Positions 24,864 to 31,161 of a DNA stretch of 64,000 nucleotides are shown piece after piece; position 1 is the stretch's first letter, and each line of letters begins with the position of its first letter. The stretch is taken from contig CANJIU010000012.1 in NCBI GenBank assembly GCA_947474365.1, forward strand, positions 62,001 through 126,000. The letters run 5' to 3'. This stretch comes from Opitutia bacterium (GTDB lineage: Bacteria; Verrucomicrobiota; Verrucomicrobiia; Opitutales; Opitutaceae). The position numbers and the translations under genes were made by a program. Under the pieces are notes generated by a model. The model had not been told where the DNA came from. It ran no database searches and was given only the letters and a program-made list of their open reading frames with translations.

Positions 24864-26308
24864 GCGATCAGGTCCCGCACGACCTTGCCGTGGACATCCG
24901 TCAGCCGGAAATCACGCCCGGCGTGCCGGTAGGTCAGCTTCTCGTGATTGAATCCCAGCAACGCCATGATCGTGGCATGCAGGTCGTGGACATGCACCGG
25001 CTTCTCCATGGCTTTGAAACCAAAATCATCCGTCGCCCCGTAGACGGTGCCGCCCTTCACCCCGCCGCCGGCCATCCACATCGTGAATCCATGATGGTTG
25101 TGATCACGGCCGTTCACCTTGCCGGCGTTCGCTCCGGCCGTCGGCAATTCCACCACCGGCGTGCGACCGAATTCACCGCCCCAAATCACCAGGGTCTCGT
25201 CCAGCATTCCGCGCTGCTTGAGGTCCTTGAGCAAGGCACCGATCGGCTGGTCGGCCTGTTTCGCCAGCTTGCGATGATTGACCTCAATGTCGTCGTGATT
25301 GTCCCACGGCTGACCGTCACCGTGCCAGACCTGCACGAAACGCACGCCGCGTTCCAGCAGCCGGCGCGCCGTCAGCATCTGGCGCCCGTGCAGCGTGTCG
25401 CCGTACATCTCACGTACCGCGGCCGGTTCACGCGCAATCGCGAAAGCATCCGTTGCTTCCATCTGCATCCGGTAGGCCAGCTCGTACGACTGAATGCGCG
25501 CCTCAAGTTGCGCGTCCTGCTGGCGTTTCGCCGCATGACGCGCGTTGAGCTTCTGCAACAGGTCGATCTGCGCCCGCTGCTCCGTGCGCGACGTCGCGTT
25601 GTTGGTGATGTGCTCGATCAGCTTCTCAATTTCGGTGTTGGCTGAATTGATATAATTCCCCTGGTAAATCCCCGGCAGAAAACCACTTTGCCAGTTCTGC
25701 GACTCCTGGATCGGATAGCCGCCGGGACACATCGCGATGAACCCCGGTAGATTCTGATTTTCCGAGCCGAGACCGTACGTCACCCAGGAACCGAGGCTCG
25801 GGCGCGGCAACCGGGCGTCGCCACAGTTCATCAGCATCAGCGACGGTTCGTGATTCGGCACATCGGCGTGCATCGAGCGGATGATAACCATCTCGTCGAT
25901 GCTCTCGGCGACATGGGGAAACAACTCACTGACCTCAATTCCGCTCTTCCCGTATTTCTGGAATTTGAACGGTGAGCCGAACGCCGCTCCCGTCTTGCGC
26001 TCCGTCTTGAGATCGAGCGGCAGTGCCTTGCCGTGCCATTTCGTCAGTTCCGGCTTGGGATCAAAGGTGTCGACCTGCGACGGCCCGCCGTTGGCAAAAA
26101 TATGAATCACCCGCTTCGCCTTGACCGGGAAATGGGGCGCTCGCGGTGCGAGGGGATTATTCATGCTCACCGGCCCTCCCCCTTCCGCCCGCAGGAAGTC
26201 AGGTCCCATCATCGCCGCAAAGCCCAGCGCACCAAACCCCAAGCCGCAGCGATTGAGAAAATCACGACGGGTTAGAAATTGGTCCTCAAGACGCGGGGCG
26301 TGGTGCAT
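24860..26308 (-). CDS. DUF1501 family Tat-exported protein
   Basis: This is a 482-aa DUF1501 protein of the sulfatase-like/alkaline-phosphatase superfamily. It begins with a twin-arginine signal (LTRRDFLNRCGLGFGALGFAA), and shows the blocks HIFANGGPSQVDTFDPKPEL, MILSMHADVPNHEPS-type, GLGSENQNLPGFIAM, RRLLERGVRFVQVW and GGEFGRTP, ending HATIMALLGFNHEKLTYRHAGRDFRLTDV. Partner of the PSD1 gene, overlapping it by 4 bases; such pairs recur many times per genome in this lineage. The start at 26308 was chosen so the Tat motif is near the N terminus; the frame is open to 26353. Confidence 0.86.
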   Translation of the reverse strand: MHHAPRLEDQFLTRRDFLNRCGLGFGALGFAAMMGPDFLRAEGGGPVSMNNPLAPRAPHFPVKAKRVIHIFANGGPSQVDTFDPKPELTKWHGKALPLDLKTERKTGAAFGSPFKFQKYGKSGIEVSELFPHVAESIDEMVIIRSMHADVPNHEPSLMLMNCGDARLPRPSLGSWVTYGLGSENQNLPGFIAMCPGGYPIQESQNWQSGFLPGIYQGNYINSANTEIEKLIEHITNNATSRTEQRAQIDLLQKLNARHAAKRQQDAQLEARIQSYELAYRMQMEATDAFAIAREPAAVREMYGDTLHGRQMLTARRLLERGVRFVQVWHGDGQPWDNHDDIEVNHRKLAKQADQPIGALLKDLKQRGMLDETLVIWGGEFGRTPVVELPTAGANAGKVNGRDHNHHGFTMWMAGGGVKGGTVYGATDDFGFKAMEKPVHVHDLHATIMALLGFNHEKLTYRHAGRDFRLTDVHGKVVRDLIA

Positions 26309-27077
26309 GCAGGCGGAATGACGTTGGAAGTGGGCGGGAGTAACTATCCGCATTGAAAAGGGTGAAACGGGCGCCGGAAAGCCTGGAATTCATCGCCCGC
26401 TCCCGTCGGGCGCATCTCGATTTATGGAACCTGGGGACGCGACGCCCCCGTCGCGTGGTTCGAAACCGCGACGGGGCGTCGCGGCTCCAGCAGTTGCATG
26501 ATGGCGATCGATGCCTGTCTCGCCTTTCCCAGAAGCGGGATGCGCCCACTCCCGGGAAGCGGACCGTGGTCGCGGACTCGGCTTGCAGGCCACCCCGCGC
26601 GGCGGGGTCGATTCCTCCGTAATGTTTGGAACCGGTGTTGCCTCAATGGTTCCTTGGGGACGCTGCGGACGTTCATGACCTCGAACGTTGTCGACGGCTT
26701 GGGCCGGCGTCGTAGCACCCGATGACCCATACCTTCCGAAACTGAAACCAAACGGAAATAAGGGTGAAAGGTAAGGCCTGAGGTCTTTGGCTCGGCCCTC
26801 GTCGCTGGACTGACGGCTCAGGTACCGCCAACCGCGCCACCACGTGCTCGCTGCCCACGCCCCTCGCCTTCGCGATCGCCGATCGCCCTGATCCTGTCTG
26901 GCTTTGCGGGAAACCGCCCCTGAATCGGACTGTAATATCTGCGGCCAGATACTGCCGAGTGAGACCCGGGATCAGCGCGTTTGAGTATTCGCGCACGACG
27001 CCCGTCTGCACGAGAGCGGGCCCATCTCCGAGAACACTTGGGAACGATGACGACCAAGGCGATGACGCTACATGCGG
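26309..27077. other. Gene-free stretch with palindromes
   Basis: About 770 bp without a convincing gene. It contains the REP-like palindrome listed separately and a short GC hairpin (ACCCCG...CGGGGT) near 26594-26612. Several ORFs of 70-140 codons cross the region on both strands but none shows a recognisable motif, so I treat the area as non-coding or as decayed sequence next to the toxin-antitoxin/integrase remnant island. Confidence 0.4.
26437..26483. repeat. REP-like palindromic element, copy 1
   Basis: Two arms built on CGCGACG-CCCC(C)-GTCGCG (26437-26455 and 26467-26483) are inverted copies separated by 11 bases, and each arm is itself nearly palindromic. A related element occurs at 63665-63704. 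The form resembles extragenic palindromes, which are usually present in many copies per genome. Confidence 0.6.
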
Positions 27078-27377
27078 TCAGCCCTTTAAACGATGTAGCC
27101 AGTAGCCGGGGCGGCGCTTGAAGTGGGCGACTGCAAGTATGAGTACGGATTCCGGCTCGTCGACGTAAAGCAGGGCATAGGGAAACGGACGTTCGAAGTG
27201 GCGACGGACTGGCCGGCGGACGAAGCGGTAGCGTTGTGGCGCGCGGCACACCTCTGCCACCATGGCTGCCACGGCGACAGCAAAACGGTCTCCGAGCGCA
27301 TGGCTTTCAGCGTCGTAAACCGCTCGGGCCTCCAGCACCTCTGCTCGCGCTTCCGGGTGGAAGACGAAGGGCTTCAC
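27078..27377 (-). CDS. RelE/ParE-family toxin
   Basis: This is a 99-aa basic protein with the RelE/ParE plasmid-stabilisation fold signature: an N-terminal strand FVFHPEARAEVLEA, helix pair AVYDAESHALGDRFAVAVAAMVAEV, PQRYRFVRRPVRRHFERPFPYALLYV, and a final strand VLILAVAHFKRRPGYW. The R-x-x-x-x-FPYALLY and AVAHxxRRPGYW elements are typical of this group. It overlaps the upstream antitoxin by 4 bases. It is probably a toxin that blocks translation or gyrase when free of antitoxin; which target applies is not evident. Confidence 0.85.
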   Translation of the reverse strand: MKPFVFHPEARAEVLEARAVYDAESHALGDRFAVAVAAMVAEVCRAPQRYRFVRRPVRRHFERPFPYALLYVDEPESVLILAVAHFKRRPGYWLHRLKG

Positions 27378-27607
27378 CGAGCAATGCGTTGACGCAACTC
27401 GGCGAGCACCTGCTCACCGGGGATAGCCTGCACTTGCCCACTACGGATCTCGGCAAGACGGCGTTCGGCGACGTCCGCCCACGCGGCTTCAATGTCGGGA
27501 TCGATTTCCTCGTGCAGTTCCAACGTCAGTAGGTCGACCAGCTCTACGAGCTGATCACGCGGCAGTCGTCGCGATTCCGAAACAATCTGTTCGAGCGTCA
27601 GGGACAT
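27374..27607 (-). CDS. Addiction-module antitoxin
   Basis: This is a 77-aa acidic protein of the addiction-module component family that pairs with RelE/ParE toxins. It consists of an N-terminal helix (LTLEQIVSESRRLPRDQLVELVDLLTLEL) and a C-terminal acidic-then-basic segment that contains the characteristic W (EAAWADVAERRLAEIRSGQVQAIPGEQVLAELR). In this family the C-terminal part typically binds the toxin. It is the promoter-proximal gene of the pair and probably autoregulates it. Confidence 0.85.
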   Translation of the reverse strand: MSLTLEQIVSESRRLPRDQLVELVDLLTLELHEEIDPDIEAAWADVAERRLAEIRSGQVQAIPGEQVLAELRQRIAR

Positions 27608-27637
27608 GCCGGCAGTGTGCTGAGGATCGGATCATTT

Positions 27638-27834
27638 TCAACCCTGCCGTTCACGGGGATGGCAGCGGGTATGGGTTTTCTTCAGATCAACGATGGTCAA
27701 GCGCGTATAGTGCTTGAGCGTTTCCAGGTTCTCATGGCCAAGGAGATCTTTGACGTGCCAGAGGTTGGCGCCGCCCCGGACGAGTTCCGTGGCGCAGGAG
27801 CGCCGAAATCTGGCAAAGGGGCGGTTGACAGGAC
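27638..27834 (-). pseudogene. C-terminal remnant of a tyrosine recombinase/integrase
   Basis: Read on the minus strand, 27834-27638 encodes the end of a phage-type integrase: FRRSCATELVRGG, then ANLWHVKDLLGH and ENLETLKHYTRLT, closing with DLKKTHTRCHPRER before a TGA at 27640-27638. The block contains the conserved R of the box II RRSCATEL segment, the H of LLGH and the nucleophile Tyr of HYTRLT. Upstream of FRRSC the frame stays open for a while but loses integrase character, and there is no start or N-terminal domain, so only the tail remains. It sits between the antitoxin gene and a small orphan gene, marking a decayed mobile insertion. Confidence 0.8.
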
Positions 27835-27891
27835 GGTCGGACAGGATCGGACGTGAATCGGGACTGGCCTGAAACCGCGCTCGTCCACGCC

Positions 27892-28260
27892 CTACTCCGC
27901 ATCCCCGCCATCGCGGCCGTCGGATTCGGGCGCGGGCGGCTGGGGCGGGGCTTCCAGCACGGCGAACTTGGCGCCGTGCTTCATGAAGCCGCCCATGACG
28001 AAAGCAGAGACGGGGATCTTCAGCTCCTTCGCCCGGGCCTGGTAATGGGCAAAACGCACCGGGTCTCTCTTTTGTTCACGGTAGAAGCGGCTCGCCCCAT
28101 ATTTCATCCGTTCCCGATGAGCGTACTGCTTGACGCTCCAGGTCTCCGGCTTGTTCGGTTTGGGCGTCACCACCGTCCCGTGCTCCGTCTGCTTGAAGAC
28201 GAATTTGTCGATTGAACCGGAGAACTGGTTGAACGTGGAGTTGAGCCTTACCTTGGCCAT
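27892..28260 (-). CDS. Small hypothetical protein, 122 aa
   Basis: This protein begins MAKVRLNSTFNQFSGSIDKFVF and continues with a basic central region (KPETWSVKQYAHRERMKYGASRFYREQ) and a helical segment PVRFAHYQARAKELKIP, ending in a Pro/Asp-rich acidic tail. I recall similar small orphan proteins in environmental bacteria, but no function is attached to them. The start ATG at 28260 fits the recurring MAKVRLN opening; the frame is open to 28344 but that extension runs into the 11-bp tandem repeat. It is the first gene upstream of the integrase remnant on the same strand. Confidence 0.6.
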   Translation of the reverse strand: MAKVRLNSTFNQFSGSIDKFVFKQTEHGTVVTPKPNKPETWSVKQYAHRERMKYGASRFYREQKRDPVRFAHYQARAKELKIPVSAFVMGGFMKHGAKFAVLEAPPQPPAPESDGRDGGDAE

Positions 28261-28310
28261 GCCGCTGAGTCCGTATTGCTGAGCTCTTGCCGGGCTATTG
28301 CCAAGCTTTC

Positions 28311-28353
28311 TCCTGGGACCTAGCCGGGACCATCCTGGGACCACGCTGGGACC
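28311..28353. repeat. Four-copy 11-bp tandem repeat upstream of the orphan gene
   Basis: Four units with core (C/T)(C/G)GGACC recur every 11 bp (28310-28320, 28321-28331, 28332-28342, 28343-28353), about one helical turn apart. On the minus strand the unit reads GGTCCCAGNNT. It lies about 50-95 bp upstream of the minus-strand start at 28260, where an activator or iteron-type binding array would be expected. Confidence 0.55.
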
Positions 28354-28521
28354 TCAATGCCGGCCAGTCTTCGGCTCAGCCGCACCCGGCCAAGCTCCAA
28401 ATCCGCCGGTTTGGCGCTGGCCAGTGACACGGGAATGGGTGCCGCTTTGGACGATCCCCGCCGCGAAATGTTCAATCTTTTGAGCATTCACGAACCGTTC
28501 TTAGCAGGAACGATCCATTTG

Positions 28522-28663
28522 AACCACGAATGGACACGAATGAACACGGATGTTCAGAGCAAGCCGTGCCCACCCGCGCGGAGTGAAATGCTCATCGCTC
28601 GGTGGCGTTTCGGATTTCAGCCCGAACCGGTTCTCCCCGCCGTATCCGCGTCCATTCGTGGTT
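28522..28663. repeat. Inverted repeat of AACCACGAATGGACACGAAT type
   Basis: The arm at 28522-28551 opens AACCACGAATGGACACG. The arm at 28640-28663 is its reverse complement with a few changes (CCGCGTCCATTCGTGGTT). About 88 bp lie between them. From memory, strings of this kind occur as multi-copy intergenic repeats in many environmental bacterial genomes. Confidence 0.55.
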
Positions 28664-28803
28664 AAAGTGGTTTGAGGATCGGTGCCTGAAAATTTTCTGC
28701 CAGCCCGTCTTCTTACCCGCGCGCGTTGGCTGATGATGAGGGAGGAAAACCACGGCTGATTTTCAACCACGGTTGGAGGCGGATGGGAAACGTTGCAGTC
28801 GTC

Positions 28804-28880
28804 CGCGAACTCAGCGTCCTCCGCGGTTGCTTGGCTTGGTGTTTAATCCAATTCACCGCGGAGAACGCGGAGAGCGCGGA
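28804..28880. repeat. Inverted repeat of ACCGCGGAG type
   Basis: The segment at 28804-28827 ends TCCTCCGCGGT, and 28855-28880 begins ACCGCGGAGAACGCGGAGA. They form an imperfect stem with a 27-base loop; the right arm is an iteration of CGCGGAGA. Confidence 0.5.
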
Positions 28881-28973
28881 GACAGGCCCTTGGTTCTAAA
28901 CGTGCCCATTCGTAATTCTACGTCTGAAGTGGTTGTCTGGCTGCGTGCATACTGCTCCGAGACATTGGGCGCA

Positions 28974-29010
28974 CGGAAAACACGGAATACGCTGCTTCCG
29001 TGTTTTTCCG
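28974..29010. repeat. Hairpin of CGGAAAACACGGAA type
   Basis: CGGAAAACACGGAA at 28974-28987 pairs with TTCCGTGTTTTTCCG at 28996-29010 (one extra T) around an 8-base loop. A further partial copy of the right arm follows to about 29022. Confidence 0.5.
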
Positions 29011-29119
29011 GGTGTTCCGTGGGCGCTCCTCCCGTGGCATTTGATAGCGGTTGCGCCGCGCACGGCGGCGATCCGTGCGCCAACATCACCAAAATTCAGC
29101 AGTTGGTTTAGACTGAAGT

Positions 29120-29140
29120 CGCGACCATGCAGTCGAGAGC
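29120..29140 (+). repeat. Left arm of a perfect 21-bp inverted repeat
   Basis: The sequence beginning CGCGACCATGCAGTCG at 29120-29140 is exactly repeated in reverse complement at 31065-31085. The pair encloses 1.9 kb that contains the Gfo/Idh/MocA gene. Confidence 0.65.
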
Positions 29141-29210
29141 GAGTCTGTCGCCGAACGAATTCTTGCTCCTCTGTGACGATCCCGCGCATCCTGCCATCCC
29201 CTCTCCGCCG

Positions 29211-30551
29211 ATGAACTCCACCCCGCTCTCCCGCCGTTCGTTTCTGCAGAAAACGTCACTCGCTTCCGCTGCCGCAGTCGCGTTTCCCCACGTCATGCGG
29301 AGCCAGCAGGGCGTTTCCCCGAACAGCAAATTGAACGTCGCGTGCATCGGCGTGGGCGGACGCGGCCGTGCCGCCGTCACGGCAATGGCCACCGAAAACC
29401 ACGTGGCGTTTTGCGATGTCGACGAGAGCCGCGCCGCCGCCACATTCACCAAGTTCCCCCAGGTGCCGCGCTTCAAGGACTTCCGCCAGCTCTTCGACAA
29501 ACTCGGCAATCAGATCGATGCGGTCACCGTTTCCACGCCCGATCACATGCACTTCCCCATCGCGATGGCCGCGATGGCGCTGGGAAAGCACGTGTTCGTC
29601 GAAAAGCCGATGGCACACACCATCGCAGAGGCGAGGATTCTCGCGCAGATCGCCCGTGAGAAAAAGCTCGCGACCCAGATGGGCAACCAGGGCCACGCCG
29701 CCGAAGGTACCCGGATGCTCAAGGAGTGGTATCAGGCGGGAGTCCTCGGCGAAGTGCGCGAAATTCACAGCTGGACCGACCGGCCAATCTGGCCGCAGGG
29801 CGTCAAGGGATTCGACCACAAGAAGGGAGTTCCCGCCGTGCCGGCGACCCTCGACTGGGACCTCTGGCTCGGCGTTGCGGCCACGCGCGAGTTCGACCCG
29901 GCTTACCTGCCCTTCAACTGGCGCGGCTTTTGGGATTTTGGCACCGGCGCGCTGGGCGACATGGGCTGCCACATGATGGACGGCGGCTTCTACGCCTTCG
30001 ATCTGGCGGCTCCGACCTCGGTCGAGGCGATCAGCGCCAACCAGACCGCGATCAGCGCACCTTCCGCGTCAGTCGTCACCTATCGCTTCGCGGCCCGCGG
30101 CACGCACCCGGAAATCAAATGGGTCTGGTATGACGGCAACATGGCTCCGTTGCTGCCGCCCGAATTGGAGGAGGAGCGCAACCTACCCGACAACAGCACC
30201 TTGATCATCGGCACGAAGGCCACGGTGCTGGCCCAGGCGAATTATTTCACGATTCGCATCATCCCCGAGGCCAAGATGCGCGGGGCGGCCGGATCTTTGC
30301 CGCCCAAGACGATTCCGCGTATTCCCGCCGGCGATCACTTCGCGGAGTGGGTCAACGCCTGCAAGGGCGGCACGCCGGCCGGTGCCAATTTCGAGTACTC
30401 ATCGCGTCTCACCGAAATGGTGCTGTTGAGCAACGTCGCCGTTCGGGCTCGTCGTCGCATCGACTGGGATTCTGCCGCGATGAAGGTCACGAATATCGCC
30501 GCCGCCAACGAGTTTCTCACCAAGAAATACCGGCCGGGATTCGGCGTGTGA
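29211..30551 (+). CDS. Gfo/Idh/MocA-family oxidoreductase, Tat-exported
   Basis: This is a 446-aa NAD(P)-dependent oxidoreductase of the glucose-fructose oxidoreductase/inositol dehydrogenase type. A twin-arginine signal (SRRSFLQKTSLASAAAVAFP) is followed by a Rossmann domain (LNVACIGVGGRGRAAV, about 40-55), the EKPMAHT motif that supplies the catalytic lysine (about 145) and a C-terminal alpha/beta domain (RGFWDFGTGALGDMGCHMMD). The substrate is probably a sugar or polyol processed in the periplasm with a tightly bound cofactor, as inferred for exported members. I chose the ATG at 29211 for the Tat signal. A close paralogue lies at 49623-51008. It is enclosed by a perfect 21-bp inverted repeat. 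Confidence 0.87.
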   Translation: MNSTPLSRRSFLQKTSLASAAAVAFPHVMRSQQGVSPNSKLNVACIGVGGRGRAAVTAMATENHVAFCDVDESRAAATFTKFPQVPRFKDFRQLFDKLGNQIDAVTVSTPDHMHFPIAMAAMALGKHVFVEKPMAHTIAEARILAQIAREKKLATQMGNQGHAAEGTRMLKEWYQAGVLGEVREIHSWTDRPIWPQGVKGFDHKKGVPAVPATLDWDLWLGVAATREFDPAYLPFNWRGFWDFGTGALGDMGCHMMDGGFYAFDLAAPTSVEAISANQTAISAPSASVVTYRFAARGTHPEIKWVWYDGNMAPLLPPELEEERNLPDNSTLIIGTKATVLAQANYFTIRIIPEAKMRGAAGSLPPKTIPRIPAGDHFAEWVNACKGGTPAGANFEYSSRLTEMVLLSNVAVRARRRIDWDSAAMKVTNIAAANEFLTKKYRPGFGV

Positions 30552-30726
30552 CCGCGCCGAAGAAACGTGCGATGTTGCGCTTGAACAGAAAGGCCGGGAA
30601 GAGTGGGAAGTTGACGACGGCTCTTTCCGCTCTTGCCGCTCTTCCTGTTCCAGGCCCCCCCCGGCGTCGCGGCGTTTTGGTGCAGGGATTCTCTTGAGCG
30701 ATCCCAGACTGACGAACCGCTAATCG

Positions 30727-30748
30727 GATTTCATCAAGGGATGAAATC
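30727..30748. repeat. GATTTCAT hairpin
   Basis: GATTTCAT at 30727-30734 and ATGAAATC at 30741-30748 form a perfect 8-bp stem with a 6-base loop, about 175 bp beyond the oxidoreductase stop. It might act as a terminator stem, although no T-run follows. Confidence 0.4.
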
Positions 30749-30900
30749 TTCACGGTGAGCTACGGCTCATCGCCTTCGCAGCAAATTCTTGCGGTTCGCT
30801 CATCGCGAACATTCCGGTCTGCGATGAGCAGACCCAAATCGAACTCCGTAGCCAACGGAGCGCGGAGAGGCCGGAGCCGCGCACGGAACTTCTTCACGTC

Positions 30901-30927
30901 AAATCTTGCGCATTTTGCGCGAGATTT
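30901..30927. repeat. AAATCTTGCGC hairpin
   Basis: AAATCTTGCGCA pairs with TGCGCGAGATTT with one mismatch around a 3-base loop, with A/T ends. It has the look of a bidirectional terminator but is not adjacent to a stop codon. Confidence 0.35.
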
Positions 30928-31064
30928 CACGGGTAAGTGACTAAGCCGGAGAAATTCAGTCGAGAGCGGAGAGCTGAGAGCAAAACCAAACGGTGAACTT
31001 CGGTTTCGGGTCGGGCGGCGCGCGTGTCTGCTCTGGAGATTGGGCTCTCAGCTCTTCGCTCTGA

Positions 31065-31085
31065 GCTCTCGACTGCATGGTCGCG
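31065..31085 (-). repeat. Right arm of a perfect 21-bp inverted repeat
   Basis: This is the exact reverse complement of 29120-29140. It also forms the outer end of a second, imperfect inverted pair with 30957-30981. Confidence 0.65.
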
Positions 31086-31161
31086 GCTAAGAGGTGAGTG
31101 CGGCAAAATCCACGTAGGAAAAACGGTCGACGGCGTCACCGACAGCAGCGATCCTTCGGAG

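Larger units (their letters stand above)
28261..29210. other. Repeat-rich intergenic region
   Basis: About 950 bp with no convincing gene. It holds an 11-bp tandem repeat (28311-28353), three inverted repeats made of iterated purine-rich motifs (28522-28663, 28804-28880, 28974-29010), and the left arm of a 21-bp long-range inverted repeat (29120-29140). ORFs crossing it reflect these repeats. Confidence 0.5.
30552..31161. other. Repeat-rich intergenic region before the heparinase-like gene
   Basis: About 610 bp without a gene. It holds a purine/pyrimidine inverted repeat (GGAAGAGTGGGAAG near 30597-30610 against CTCTT-rich 30620-30647), a GATTTCAT/ATGAAATC hairpin (30727-30748), a near-perfect AAATCTTGCGC hairpin (30901-30927), and an inverted pair of CAGTCGAGAGC-type arms (30957-30981 and 31044-31075), the second overlapping the right arm of the 21-bp repeat. 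Confidence 0.5.

Noticed and set aside
26673..27249. Overlapping ORFs of 112 and 143 codons on the minus strand
   Set aside because: Neither shows a family motif or good start context, they overlap each other in different frames, and the second crosses the toxin gene.
28311..28353. CRISPR array
   Set aside because: The repeat period is only 11 bp with no spacers and no cas genes; it is a simple tandem repeat.
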